From the NCBI GenBank assembly GCA_051453625.1, contig JBOZIK010000001.1, forward strand, positions 263,208,136-263,272,135: 64,000 nucleotides of DNA, read 5' to 3'. The position numbers and the translations under genes are program-made. Below, in pieces: positions 10,580-22,799 of the stretch. Every line of letters begins with the position of its first letter. The first letter of the stretch is position 1. Under the pieces are notes generated by a model. The model ran no database searches. It saw only the letters and a program-made list of their open reading frames with translations, and had not been told where the DNA came from. This DNA comes from Welwitschia mirabilis. Taxonomy: Eukaryota; Gnetophyta; Gnetopsida; Welwitschiales.

Positions 10580-10990
10580 AAACTAATCTTTAAACTTTAA
10601 AATCATGGATGTGATAATGTTTTTCTTAAATAATTTTGTTACTAGTTGGGTAGTGTTTGATTATTACACACATGCTTCTACCAATTTAGTTACATAATCA
10701 ATATAGATGAAAATATGCTAATGTCCATTTAAGGATGGATATGATTACTAAAAATAAATATTCTAAATATTAAAGGATTAACTAATGAGAATGATGTTTA
10801 GGAGCATCATATGATTTCATAAATGACTACTAAGTTTTGATAATTATCACAAGATTTACAATAAACATAGAAGTTTTTAAAAATAGATACCATAAGAAAC
10901 TATATTGAATGATCTTTGTATTAGATTTTTTTGGTAGAGTAATGGCCATCGCAAAACATAAAATAATAATGCTTAATAATGTTATTTATT
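10580..10990 (-). pseudogene. pol: Decayed integrase of element III
   Basis: Integrase inserts the element cDNA into the genome. Reading the minus strand with frameshifts, a zinc-finger remnant (KSCDNYQN, family CD-CQR-G) near 10850 is followed near 10720-10590 by YIDYVTKLVEACV, two stops, then TQLVTKLFKKNIITS. These fit the core start of plant Gypsy integrase (VDY-SKWVEA, then V-KFLKKNIF). The catalytic D of the VDY-type segment is kept as YIDY; later core residues lie in unreadable sequence or the gap. Not functional. Confidence 0.65.
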
Positions 10991-11339
10991 TTGATGAAGG
11001 GAAACATTTATTAATGACTTATATGAAAAATACTTAACTATATATGGAACATTTCATAAGAAGTATTTAATCTAACTCAAGAATCTCTTTCTAGCATTAA
11101 AGATTCAATGAGGAGAAATAACCTTAAAAACTATGAAGTTTGCAATATTAGCAAAGCAAGGAATTTTTGAAACTGAAAAGAGTCATTCATAAGTTATTCT
11201 TAAAAGATTGTATGTAACTACATTATTAAATTCCTTTTTATATTTAATTTCTAAGTTAAACTTCTATAAATATAGTATTCATTTGATTACTCTAGTTTTT
11301 GAATCCTTTTTCCTAAATAAGTATTTAAGGAATAAGTGG

Positions 11340-12720
11340 TCTATATAGATAATTACCTTAGAATCTAACACATATTTCTTAAAGTCCTATATGCTAAATA
11401 GTATGGCCAATATTTTTTTTCCTATGATGGTATAGTTCAATTAAGTGTCATTCAATATTTTACTAGTGTAATATACTATGGTTGGTATTTTATTCATTCC
11501 TTGTCCTAGCATGGCTTCAACTTAATAATTACCACCATCACACATAAGTTCAAAAGGTAAGTTTTAGTTAGATTATTAAATGATGAAAGTGGAAGTAAGT
11601 TTTTCCTTAAGTTATTCAAAATCCTATTGATACTCAGTAGTATAATTAGAAGAGGCATCTTTTCTTAGGAGATTACACAACGATTTAGATATTTCACTAA
11701 AGTATTTAATGAATCTCCTATAATATCCTATGTATATTATAAAAGATATAATATATTTTACTTTTATGAAGCTAGTAGGTATGTGATTAGAGAAACTTTC
11801 ATGGGATCTACTTGTTTGGAAAGATAATGTGTCTTAACATTATCCATTGATTAACCATTAATTAACCATTAAGTTATGCTTTTCACAATTAAGAATAATG
11901 CATTTCTCTATACATTGTATCAGGAAAAGCTTTAGTTAGCTACTTCTTAAATTTTTGGACAAAAAAAAAAAAAAAAGTAAATCTCTTTCAAATTTGATTT
12001 CTTTTGGAAAGAATTTTTTATAAAGTTCAAAATTAAATTTTTTCCAAACTACACGTATAGTAATTTTATGTTTAAAAGCTATGGTTTTAAGGCATCAAAG
12101 TAAAAGTTTATACTTAATACAATATAAATATGCTTTATTTTTTACCCCATAGTAATAATAGTATAAAATTTTCTAAAATCGATGTAGATAATTGTTGAAA
12201 AAATCCCATAAATCATTCATAAATATTTAAATACATGAGTTTAATAAATCAAAGAAAAGAGTCTATAAGAGTAGGTGAAGATATTTTTATGTTGGTTTTA
12301 AAGGGTAATGTATATTCGGTTATACCCTAAATACTCATCCAAAAAGTAGTAAATAGGATTTCCTAAAGTTGTTATAAGATTTAATTAGAGATGGGAGTGG
12401 AAAGTGATATATTCTTGGGATGGCATTTAATTTTATGTAATCTATGTATATTATCCATTTGACTATTGATATAGCAGGGATGCATTTATTATATTCTTTT
12501 AGAACTAGGGTAATTTTGGATTTATTTGCAATAGTTTGAGTTGGACTTACTCATTTATTGTTTAAGATGAGATAGATAATTTCATAGTCTAAGAGTTTGA
12601 TCACTTCATTTTTTACTACCTTCTTTATGATTGGGTTTAGTCTTCTTTGGGATTTTATTGATGAATTTATATTTTCTTATAATTAAATATAATGCATACA
12701 AATGCTAGGATCAATGCCAT
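11340..12720 (-). pseudogene. pol: Decayed reverse transcriptase-RNase H of element III
   Basis: RT copies element RNA into DNA and RNase H removes the RNA. The minus strand reads QRRLNPIIKKVVKNEVIKLL, then VSPTQTIANKSKITLV and IDYIKLNA, the standard N-terminal RT run. After frame changes there is GYNRIYITL, NQHKNIFTYSY and a remnant where the (Y/F)MDDFS catalytic site belongs, here reading IIYIDF, so the catalytic aspartate pair is lost. RNase H follows at about 11750-11340: IGYYRRFIKYFSEISKSLCN, LPFELMCDGG, YYTSKILNDT, LNYTIIGKKILAIL. Many stops; not functional. Confidence 0.85.
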
Positions 12721-13024
12721 TAGTTTTAGAAAAAGTCCATTTTGTTTCTTGATTACGCTTTCTTAAAAGGTTTAGCAACTTGATTTCTTGAGATGATAAT
12801 AGGGAAGAATTGATCAGTACTAGAAGGCCGAATTCTATTCTAATATAGAATATTTGATATCATTTGGTAGATACTTAAGTTTAAGGGGAGTCTATCCTAA
12901 GTGATATGGAATGATTCTTAAGAAACATCTAATGCATCATTCCTATGAAAGTTAGTGAAGGATTATTGATTATGAAAGAGGGTTTCTAACCTATCCACAT
13001 GTTCTATCTCTTTATTATTAGATG

Positions 13025-13468
13025 GAAATTTTATGACATTGAAAACATTTAATTCTACTATCATATTATCAAAGGATATTTTTATTAAATCATTTCTATA
13101 ACCAATTAAGGAATTTAAAGTCACTAAGAAAGGTCTTCTAAAGTTAATGAGTACTAATTAATTGATTATAATTTTTATATCTAAGACTACAAAATCGACT
13201 AGGGAGTAACAACTATCTATCCTAACAATGACATTATCTATAATCCATAATGGTATTTTTACAAAATTATTAATTATTTAGAGTTATATTTTTTAGTTTT
13301 TATCCCTTCCAATCTTAACTCTTTACAAGTTCTATAAAGAAAGAGGTTTACACTAGCTCCTAAGTCTAATAAGGCTTGGTTAGATTGCTTATTTCCTATG
13401 GTGATTATAGTTGTATGAAGTCTAAGATCTTTTATATTTGGATGAAAATTGATTTTTAAGGATTTCAT
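13025..13468 (-). pseudogene. pol: Decayed aspartic protease of element III
   Basis: The retroviral-type aspartic protease cuts Gag-Pol. This is the best preserved domain in the window: 64 codons are open at 13274-13468 and include ALLDLGASVNLFLYRTCKEL, with the active-site DLGAS intact. Downstream, after a frame change, VIVRIDSCYSLVDFVVLDI, RRPFLVTLNSLI and SFDNMIVELNVFNV match the family's later blocks (GRPFLAT--ALI, FGNMTLELNIF). One in-frame TAA interrupts it. It fits the Athila/Tat group. Confidence 0.9.
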
Positions 13469-14589
13469 TTATTTTCTATGCTAAAAAGGATATACCTTTT
13501 ATGTTCACACATATTTTTACCATGCACATGTCTTTGAGGAATTTTTCATAAGAAGGAACCTACTTAATGGCTTTTAGAAGAGGGATATTTATCTCAACCT
13601 CCTTAATGGTCTCTAAAGCCTTTAATTATTTTTTCATGATATTGTTCTACCTATGATATTAATGAAAATGTAGGGTCTCTTTGTATATGGGTAATGCTTC
13701 CTCTATTGTTTTATTCTTTTCCTTGTTTCCTATAAGGATATATTTTTCCTTGTTTTTATTTTTCATAAGTAGATTACCTAATTCTTTTTTTCTCCTATGT
13801 GAATGGACATAGACTCTTATATGTGTATGGACTCTACCCTTTTTATAAACCTAACTTCTTTTAGATTTAATTTAAGGATCATGGGTAGTTTACCTATTTT
13901 ATTTTGGTTTGTGGTGGAAAGAATATGAATTTAGTTTCCTTGGAGTTATTAAAGAACTCAAGTAATAAATTAAGCATTTTGTTGAAGGTTGTTTAATAAG
14001 GAGAAATGTTTATTCATCATTTATTCATGATTATAATTGATTTTGACTTGGGTATATATAATTTTCTTACTGATTCCTTAAACAAAATAGATAAAAATTA
14101 TTTATAACATTTTAATAGAAAGGAATGAAAGGATGATAAGAGGAATGGATTTCCTATCTAGTTACTACATAAATTATTTATTTCTAATAAAATTTGGATT
14201 AATATCTCCACTTTGAATTATGCATATTAGAATAAGAGTCATTCTTTTAATTTTTCCACTAATTTTTCAGTGGACTAACTTTCTCATTATTATATTTTAA
14301 AATAGGGTATGGATAAACAATAGGCTATTTCATGGATTTCTATGTGGTAAATCATGCATTTTTTATTTAGTGATCAAAGGTAAATATGAGGATAAGGTAA
14401 CTAGAGATTGTAGTTTTCTTACTAATTTGTCTATTTAATTATGAGCCTCAAAACATTTGGGTACTTTAAGCATACTTGTGGATCTATTAGGGTGATGGTA
14501 TTTGTATGGTTTGCTATATGTCTTCTAATTTTAAAACTCTCAACTACTATTTTAAGATAATTCCATACTTTGTCTAAAGGCATTCTAAG

Positions 14590-15110
14590 AAAACTTACTT
14601 ACTTATCATTTATATGAATTACCTATTATTTATGATAGACTCATCATAAAAAAAAATATTTTTCTTCTTGATTTAAGTCCATTCTAATGGTGTTTTTGAA
14701 AGAAGTTCTTAAATATTTTCCAATAGTTAATTATCTTCTTATCAAGGAATTTGCCTTATGATTTGAAAATAATTTTGAGACAAAAGCTCTATTAAGTTTA
14801 TCTCAATTTGTAATTAAACGGAGTTTAATTGTATAAATCAAGACTTAGCTTTTTTAATCAAGGATAATATGAAGTAAATGAGTCTCATGGCATCATAAGC
14901 ATTTTGTTATTATAGTAAGGTTAAGAGTATGTACTTAAATTCCTTTAGATGAAAGTAATAATCTTCTAACTTTAAGCCATTAAAGTAAGATAACATCTAA
15001 ATTATAAAGGATTTAATATCTAATTTAGTTGGTATCAGTTGCTTAAATATTTATGAAAAAGTTCCTAGGCATTGAGATTGTAAATAATCATGAAGGGATT
15101 GGCCTAGGGG
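14590..15110 (-). pseudogene. gag: Decayed gag of element III
   Basis: With stops and one frame choice, the minus strand reads TKLDIKSFII, MLSYFNGLKLEDYYFHLKEF, then QNAYDAMRLIYFILSLIKKA. This fits the Gag core of Athila/Tat elements (FELKP-LIQMLP-F-G---E-PY-H--EF, then DA-RLRLFPFSLK-KAK-WL). It lies upstream of the protease, as expected. The segment between gag and protease (13470-14590) is featureless to my reading. Confidence 0.7.
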
Positions 15111-15479
15111 GTTATTTTTATTTTTATTTTATTTTAATTTTAGATATCATTTTGGGCTACCTGTTGGCTAAGGTAGTAAACATTTTGATTGACTAGTATC
15201 TTTTGGGATACCAAAAATGTGTTAAGATGTTGAGAATTAATTTATGTATTTGATTTTTAAAATTTTAAGGCTTATTCCCTTTTTTATCATCAAGGGATTG
15301 TTTTTCTTATATACTATTTAGAAAATTAATCCATTTTAGAAGGATTTCTAATTAGTATACTCAACTTATTATGAATACAAGGAATGAATGGTTCAAAATA
15401 GATTTCAATCACATTTTAGAAAGGTTTATACAAAGCCTAAAATACAAAATGATTTAGCAATTTTAACGCAAGGTTCAAA

Positions 15480-16513
15480 ATGGTTATAGGGACTATTACC
15501 CAGGGAAGTTAATTACATTAGTTAAATTTAATGTAATAAAATAAATTATGTCACCTAATCCTTCATAGACCTATAACAAGAATGGAAAGTAGGAACTTAG
15601 GTATTTAAAACCCATTAAGTTATGTGATTATAAAATCCACTTAAATAATAGTAGATCCTAAAACTAAAATTATTATTTAAGCATTAAAAGTGCATAGTGA
15701 TTTTCATCTAATAATCAAAGAAAAACAACAACTGTGTTAAAGACACATTACATTAAAGAAAAAAAGAATATAAAAGAAATCTTCAAGCTATCCTTAAATC
15801 AAGCTCACTCCTTAAAGAAATTAATTATAAGGCCATCATGACTAGGCCCTCGAAAGGTTTTATTCTTTTGACAAAAGGATGTTACAATGGAGGAATCAAG
15901 TCCCTTTTATAGGTAAAAATGAAGGTAAGGATTTGTTACAAGTCTTTAGTCTATAATGTTAAGTAAGAATTTATAAAATATGGCATGCAGTGTTAGGCAG
16001 GGTGTTTAACATTTTTCATTAGATAGAGATCATCATGATGAGATCAATACTGGGCTTCTACTTCTAATAAGTATTATCATTGTCATGTTTCTTCATCATT
16101 ATTCTATTAGTAATACTATATGCCACTACTACTTATCATCATCATCACTGCCATGTATCATCAAAGATGCAAGTTACTTTCAAAGTAAAATTTGATTTAG
16201 CCCATAAATTCATTTAGCTCAATTTCACATGACAAGTAAAGAACATAAGAATTCAGGCATTCTACTTAAAGAACCAATTGTATAAGTTGACCTAGATGGT
16301 GACACCAATGTTTTATACCAAATGATATTGAAATTTTACAATGTTCTTCAAAGTAAAATAGTTATTCTAAAAATTTCATGAAAAGAAAATAAGTTCATAA
16401 TTAATTAGAAAAGAAAAGACATGTTTTTATGATAAATTAATTATATTAATGTTTTTCATTAATATAAATTAGTTGATTAACTTGATTAGAATGACAATTT
16501 TTATATGTTAACA
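15480..16513 (-). repeat. Probable 5' LTR and leader of element III
   Basis: Inferred from position upstream of gag and from a minus-strand TATA-like CTATAAAAGGGACTTG (plus 15904-15912 region) with a transcript-start-like context. No partner LTR is visible. An alternative inner edge is near 16304, where GGTGACACCAATG vaguely resembles a PBS end. A short ATC/CAT-rich run lies at 16125-16150. The right end is cut by element II at 16514. Confidence 0.35.
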
Positions 16514-17765
16514 TGATTTTGTAGTTTGAATTTATGTAATCTTGAAATTCTTTAGGTAAACTTGTAAATTAAATAACTTGTAGAAAATAGACTATAGTAT
16601 AGATAGGAGTTATTGCAAATGTCATAATCCTAATAAAGGCACTAGGCTAACAGTTAGGTAATTTATTTCCAATATGTTTTTCATATTTTATCTTATAAAA
16701 TCTAAAAGTAAATAAATTAGTAAATGCAATACAAGTGAATGAAAATGAAATAAAAATGGATACGAAATGAACTCTCTTGATTCCTAATCTTTTTGTTAAA
16801 AGGACTAGGTTTTCTATAACTTAGATCAATTAAGAAGAGTATTCAACTAGTTCTTAACCAACATAAACTATGAGATCTACTAAGTAGAATATAAAATGCA
16901 AAGTAAAATGGAATGAAAAAGAAATGCAAATCTAATACTAAATAATGTTAACCTTAATAAAGGTAGCCATTAAAATCTAGATAAATCATAAAGTTATCAA
17001 TTTAAACTATGATCAATGTAAATCATAAGAGACATATAGAATTAAAATGAAATAGTAATTGTATTGATTCAAAAGAGTATTTATATTAACTTAAGAACAT
17101 ACATCCACTTATAAATAGAATAACATCAATGAGAGAGACTCAACTTAACATGAAGGAAACTTCTTTCTATAGCTTTGGATGTACCTCTTATCCTTTAATC
17201 TTCTATCACAAGTATATCAGGTAGAAAATATGAAAATGGAAATAAAAGAAGGAAAGGGTATTTATAGTTTTTCATTAAGGTTCTAGAAACTATACCCTAG
17301 AAGTTAGAAAAGAAACCTTAATAGTTTGTATGAGTTGCTTGACCCCATTACAAAGATATTTCTTTTCAACCATATAAAAAAATCTATTATTCTGACTATA
17401 ATTGGGATGACATAGGGGATATCATCCTATGTCAAAATATCTTTATGCCTTACTATCAGTCCAACAGCTTCTATTCATGTTAGCAGTGTCATTATCCTAC
17501 ATATCATGAGGATGACATAGGCGATAATAATATTATTTATCTTCAATATCAAAGCTAAATTAGTCTTTTGCATCATGAAGTCTTCTTCTAAATATGTAGT
17601 GCAAGAATAAGCCTGAGAAACTACCAAATATGCTAAGAATCACATGTTTTATTGATCATCTTGTTAGATCTTCATAATCATCAGTATTACATCCAAACTT
17701 ATATAAATGTTCTATAAAATCACTCAAAATACACCATCAAATTCCTATAAATTGGCATTAAAAAT
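16514..17765 (-). repeat. 3' LTR of element II (~1.25 kb)
   Basis: Direct repeat of 27254-28504 and of the element I LTR. Begins TGATTTTGTAGTTTGAATTT with no PBS on its outer side, and ends near GGCATTAAAAAT beside a short pyrimidine run (TTTCCTACTTAG), the reverse complement of a possible polypurine tract. Holds the GGATGACATAGG motif at 17398-17433 and 17502-17527. Confidence 0.85.
17259..17267 (-). promoter_or_regulatory. TATA-like box, element II 3' LTR
   Basis: Minus-strand CTATAAATACCCTTTCC, aligned with the boxes at 8060 and 27998. Confidence 0.5.
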
Positions 17766-20149
17766 TAGTTTCCTACTTAGCCTTATTCATCCTTGACAAA
17801 GTAAGTGATCATCTAGATTATGAGCCAATTTGACTAAGATAAAATAGTGCTAAAAAGATGTAAATTGAGTTCCCTTAAATCATAAAAGAAATGATATCAC
17901 AAACAGATAACCGATATAAATGCTGAAAACTTTCCTTAATCCTCCTACTTAAGCATGTCAGTATATAATAAATGAATGCTATACACATACAAAAATCATA
18001 AAAATGTAACTTTGATAGCTTATTAAAAGAAATGTGTATGCATACTATAGAAATAGTGATAAAAGACTGATGTTACAGATTTAAGTAGTGCTATCCTCCA
18101 AAGAGTGATGTATTTATGTTCATTAGTATCATCATAAGAGCAAAGGACAAGAGTATATATAGCATTTTTTAGATGATCTGAATCATGTCTATGGAAAAGC
18201 TTATGAGTGTACTACTGGATCTCATAAGATAAAGTTCATGAATTCTCTATAAATTTATTCAAATAACATAAAAGTAATCCAAATAATTCATCATAAATTT
18301 AGATTATGAAGGCTCAAAATATAAATCATTTATGCTAAAAATCATAGAATAATACCCATAAAAGTGTCCTACCCTATCTCCACCCACACCCACACACCCC
18401 CCCACCACAAGAGAAGAAAGACATCCCTAATTACACTAAGAATAAAAGAGGAGTGTTATTCCCTATGTCATTAGGACAACAAGCATGAGATAATAGTAAT
18501 TAAATAAGATGTTTAGAGGAAAAAGTAAAACTAGAAAAATCTAAAAAATAATAAAGCATAAAAAACAATAGAAAGAGAGTAGAAAATAGGAAACAAGTGA
18601 AGAAACATCCTAAAGAACATCCTCATGGTGGAGAAGGAAATAGTTAAAATAGAAGAAAATGCACTAAGTGGAAATAAACAATGCTTAAATACTTCTCAAA
18701 TGTACCTAAAGGCATGGAATAGAATAACTAGAACTCATTAGGTCATGGGAACTTATTAGAAGAAAAACAACAATCCTCTAGAGAAATTAGGAATAAATAT
18801 TAATAAGTAACTAGAAAATGATTAGATCCATAATATGATACTGAAAAAGTATGGAAAATATCTTTGGAAAATTAAAAAAAAACAACTAAAGAAAAACAAA
18901 AATAAAAATGAATAGCTAGGAACATGAAGAAGATTGCTTTTTTACCCTAAATGCTAACTTAAAAAATTGCCTTTATAATAATCATAAAATCACTTAGTTA
19001 AAGATGCATAATATTATGCAAAAATTATAAAGTACCACTCAATTAGACAATGATGATGATGACATCAAGTATGTATAATGTTATCAAATAATTAATGATA
19101 AGATAAAAAGTTATTTAAGACAAGAACTTATAGACTAAATCAAAACAAAATAAGAATCCAAAACGTAGAGTGATCATGTGAAAGTACTAGAAATAATTAA
19201 TGAAAAATGAGTTTAGAAAATAAGCAATACCTCTGATAACTCCAGGGATACCACTGATCTTGAAGCCTTGAATGCAATTTATTTTTTCATGATGAGGGAA
19301 GTGAAACCATTGTCAGAGGAGTAAGGACCCACATAGCATGGCCAACTAACCCCCTAATGGAGTTTTTATAATTACCATATTACACTTCCAAAGGCTCCTC
19401 TTAGGAATATTTGCCCAGTGCACTTGTGAAAGGACATCATGATAACTATGTTTTGGTGATATGATATCAAAGAACATGGTTTTAATTTTATTCTTTTTTT
19501 ATTTATTTTTTTTTAAGTATCATTCCACATCACCAAGTACTTGCAAGGATAAAAGTAAAGGAATGAGATGAGTAATAAAGTCAGAACATGCAAAAATAAT
19601 AATTACTCATATCATTAAAAGAGAATAAAATAACCAAGGCATCTTCCTTCTAAAATTAAGTTCATAGACATATGAATGTCTAAAGATCAGATGAAGTCAA
19701 TTTTATCATTGAAAACACTCAAGTAAAATATTACTAATCATGGAAGATTCATAAGTAAATACATATGTTAAGTTAAAGATATTCAAGTGATAACATGATT
19801 TTTACCTAAGGAATGAGTTAAGAAAGANNNNNNNNNNNNNNNNNNNNNNNNNNNNNNNNNNNNNNNNNNNNNNNNNNNNNNNNNNNNNNNNNNNNNNNNN
19901 NNNNNNNNNNNNNNNNNNNNNNNNNNNCTCAAGTAAAATATTACTAATCATGGAAGATTCATAAGTAAATACATATGTCAAGTTAAAGATATTCAAGTGA
20001 TAACATGATTTTTACCTAAGAAATGACTTAAAAAAGAATTTAGATAATAGTAAAAGGAAGGTCCTCCTCTTGAAGAAGGGATTCTAAAACAAGTGCATCT
20101 ATCATGTTCAAGGTTTCATTAGGAGATAACTCATAAATTTTTACCCTTT
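17766..20149. other. 3' non-coding interior of element II
   Basis: About 2.4 kb between integrase and 3' LTR. No env-like frame can be read. It holds a C-rich run at 18380-18408 (CCACCCACACCCACACACCC then CCCC) in AT-rich surroundings, a less AT-rich stretch at 19220-19450 that I cannot assign, T-rich runs near 19490-19515, and a duplicated 110 bp around the gap at 19828-19927. Confidence 0.5.
19718..20037. repeat. 110 bp duplication around a 100-N gap
   Basis: 19718-19827 and 19928-20037 are both 110 bp and differ at only about four or five positions (for example TATGTTAAG against TATGTCAAG). The copies abut the gap exactly, which is typical of contig ends that overlap but were not merged. 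Confidence 0.85.
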
Positions 20150-21150
20150 TTCCATTAATATTTTTGGATTTCTCTAGTATTTAGATCAGAGAATTTAACT
20201 AAGCTTTTTGAGTGTACTTTTTCTACAAGATAAGGACCTAATCATTTAGAAGTTAACTTGTTGTATAGAATGTGTACTCAGGTGTTGTATAGAAGGACAA
20301 GTTGATTAGGCTTAAATTGTTTATGAATAATTTTTTTATCATGTCTAAACTTGGCTTAAGTTTTATGAATGAGTTGATGATGTAAAGCATAAGTACGTTT
20401 TTCATCTAAATGGTTAAGTTAGGTTAGTCAAATTTTAAGATTTTCATTCAAGTCTACAAGGTTAAGTTGATTACTGGATCAATAAGACTTATAGCAAATA
20501 TCAACTGATAATATACACACTTTTTCATACATAAGTTCAAAGGATGAGAAACCTAGGGAATTTTATCAAGTAGTATGATAAGCCCAAATAACATCATTAA
20601 GTTTAGAGGACCAAGTTTTCGTATTGATAGAGACTAATTTTTGAAGCATTTTTTTATTTCTCTATTTGCATTTTCAGCTTAACCATTGGTTTGAGGATGA
20701 TAGATGCAAGAAATTCTATGTTCAACACCAATGGATAAAAGAAGTTTTCAAAAAAGGTAATTAATGAAATGTGTTTCTTGATCACTAATGATAATTTGTG
20801 GAAAACCAAATCATTGAAAAATATGACTTTGAATAAAGTTACAAATAGTTTGGGCATCATTTTTGGTAGTAGGAATAGCTTCAACCCACTTAGTAAATAA
20901 TCTATAGGTATAAGGATTTAATTTTTCTAATGCGAAGGTGGTGTAATTGTGCCTATAAAGTCAATTCCCCAATAATCAAAAGGTTCATGTTCAATTATAG
21001 GTTTGAAGAACATATCATGAGAATGCGTTAGAATACCATAGCATTGACATGCATTAAATTTCCTAGAGAAGTCAAATGAGTCTTTGAAAATGGTAGGCCA
21101 ATAAAAACCAAAGTGAAGAATTTTCAAGGTGGTCTCTTAGCCACAAAAGT
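20150..21150 (-). pseudogene. pol: Decayed integrase of element II
   Basis: Integrase inserts the cDNA. The minus strand opens with a zinc-finger end and core start: MKILHFGFYWPTIFKDSFDF, ACQCYGILTHSHDM, then EPFDYWGIDFIGTITPPS (20927-21127), matching plant Gypsy integrase (FYWPTLFKDA, CD-CQR-G, FD-WGIDFMGP). The middle (20654-20884) keeps a core remnant with SDQETHF-type sequence in a shifted frame. The C-terminal part (20160-20450) reads KTYALHHQLIHKT, FKPNQLVLLYNT and KLTSK*LGPYLVEKVH, as in family tails (FKPGDLVLL-NS, KL-S-W-GPF-V). Stops and frameshifts throughout. Confidence 0.85.
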
Positions 21151-21499
21151 ATCCTCCACGTACCTCACCATGACAAAGTTTTAAGATTTTTAAAGTTTCT
21201 TACTCAAGTATTACACATAATTTGATCTTTAAAACATCTATAAAGATGGGGTTCATTTCACTCATAGTTACTGATCCTATAGAGAAAAGTTTTACATTGG
21301 TTGTGGTTTTAATGCTAAGGAGTTTTCATAGTCATAAGGTAGTTCATGATGTTAGCATACCAAGAGTGGGATAAGAAGATGAAATAATATAAAGTTTTTC
21401 AATCATAAAGAGTTATTCAATGGGAAAAGAGTCATTAATGGGAGTTTTATCATGAGAGAAAGAAAGTCGAGATAGATGATCAGCAATACTATTATGTTT

Positions 21500-22690
21500 T
21501 CTAGTCTTACCAATTATGGTAATATTAAACTCTTATATGAGAAGGATCCATCTAAGAAGTCTGATGCTAAAGTCTTTTTTAGTCATAAAATAGCAAATGA
21601 CTGCATGATCTATGTAAATATTAATGTAAAAATCAAGAAGATAATTTTGAAGATGATCTAAGAAAAAAATAATAACAAGAATTTATCTCTCGATAGTAGT
21701 GTAGTTGGATTGGGACTGGGACAAAGTTTTAGTAAGATAAGATATGACTTTGAAACCATTCTCTTATAGCAATGTTGCTTGAATCACATATAAGTTTAAA
21801 CTCTTTACTCCAATCGAGACCCATGACAATAGGTTTAGAATAAATGTTTTCTTTTAAGGTTTTAAATGCAAGTTAGCATGAATGATTCTAATTGAATTTA
21901 ACATCTTTTCAAGTAAGGAGTGGAGAGATTTACAAATTTTTGCATAATCATTAATGAATCATTGATAAAAAATAGCATGACCAAGGAAATATCTAACTTC
22001 TTTGACATTATTTGGAGGATTAAGATTTTTAATGAAATCAATGTTTGTGGGGTCCATTCTAATCCCTTCTTTTGAAATGTAATGATCTAAAATAATTTCA
22101 TGTTAGACAAGGAGAAAACTCTTTTCCCAACTCAAATGTAAGCAAATTTCAATACATCAATCTAGGACTTTCTCTAATCTCATTATAGTTTATTCAAAAG
22201 TATCACCAAAGATGGAGAAATCATCCATAGAAATTTCAATATAATCTTCTATCATATCAGAAAAGATCCTCATCATAGCTCGTTAAAAGGCTCCAAGGGA
22301 ATTGCAAAGTCTAAAGAACAGTTGTTTAAAAGAAAAGGTTCCAAAGGGTGTGGTGAAAGTGGTTTTAGCTTGGTCTTCACCTATACAAATTTGATTATAG
22401 CCATTATATCCATAAAGGAAACAACACTAGGAATAACCTTTGATTGTATCAAGTACTTGATCAAGAAAGGTAAAGGATAATGATTTTTTTTAATTACTGC
22501 ATTAAGTTTTCTAAAATCAATGCACATTCTCCACTTTTCTTTCTTTCTTGGAAATACTATTAGAGGACTAATCCACTTATTATTGGATATGGAATATATA
22601 ACTCCAGAATCTATAAGTTTAATGATTTCATCTTTAACTATTTGTTTAAGGGCTAGATTGAGTCTTTTTTAAGGCTACCTAATACATTTA
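21500..22690 (-). pseudogene. pol: Decayed reverse transcriptase-RNase H of element II
   Basis: The minus strand gives RLNLALKQIVKDEIIKLIDS, NNKWISPLIVFPRKK, MCIDFRKLNAV and NHYPLPF, then after a frame change GYNGYNQICIGEDQAKTTFT, PFGTFSFKQL, RIFSDMIEDYIEISMDDFSI and GHAIFYQ. The catalytic MDDFS is kept. RNase H follows (MGLDWSKEFKLICDSSN, then SQSQSNYTTIE after a frameshift). Order and wording fit the Athila/Tat RT (YNQI--APEDQ-KTTFTCP-GTF, FMDDFSVFG). Several stops and frameshifts make it non-functional, but it is well enough kept for phylogeny. Confidence 0.9.
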
Positions 22691-22799
22691 TTATTATCTT
22701 TAAGGTAAATCTTATGTTAAACTATAAAAATAGGAATGGTAGATAAGCCTTTAGGTGTCTAAGAAAAGACATTTTCTTTCAAAATTAAGATTGAGATCA

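Larger units (their letters stand above)
10343..16513 (-). mobile_element. Element III: Athila/Tat-like Ty3/Gypsy element, 3' part in gap
   Basis: On the minus strand the order is probable 5' LTR (about 15480-16513), gag, protease, RT, RNase H, integrase, running into the 917-N gap. The pol order (protease, RT, RNase H, integrase) is that of Ty3/Gypsy. The 240 bp after the gap (10343-10580) show no motif. The 3' LTR is not visible. Confidence 0.75.

Noticed and set aside
21476-21661. 61-codon plus-strand frame
   Set aside because: It is antisense to the RNase H part of element II and has no features of its own.
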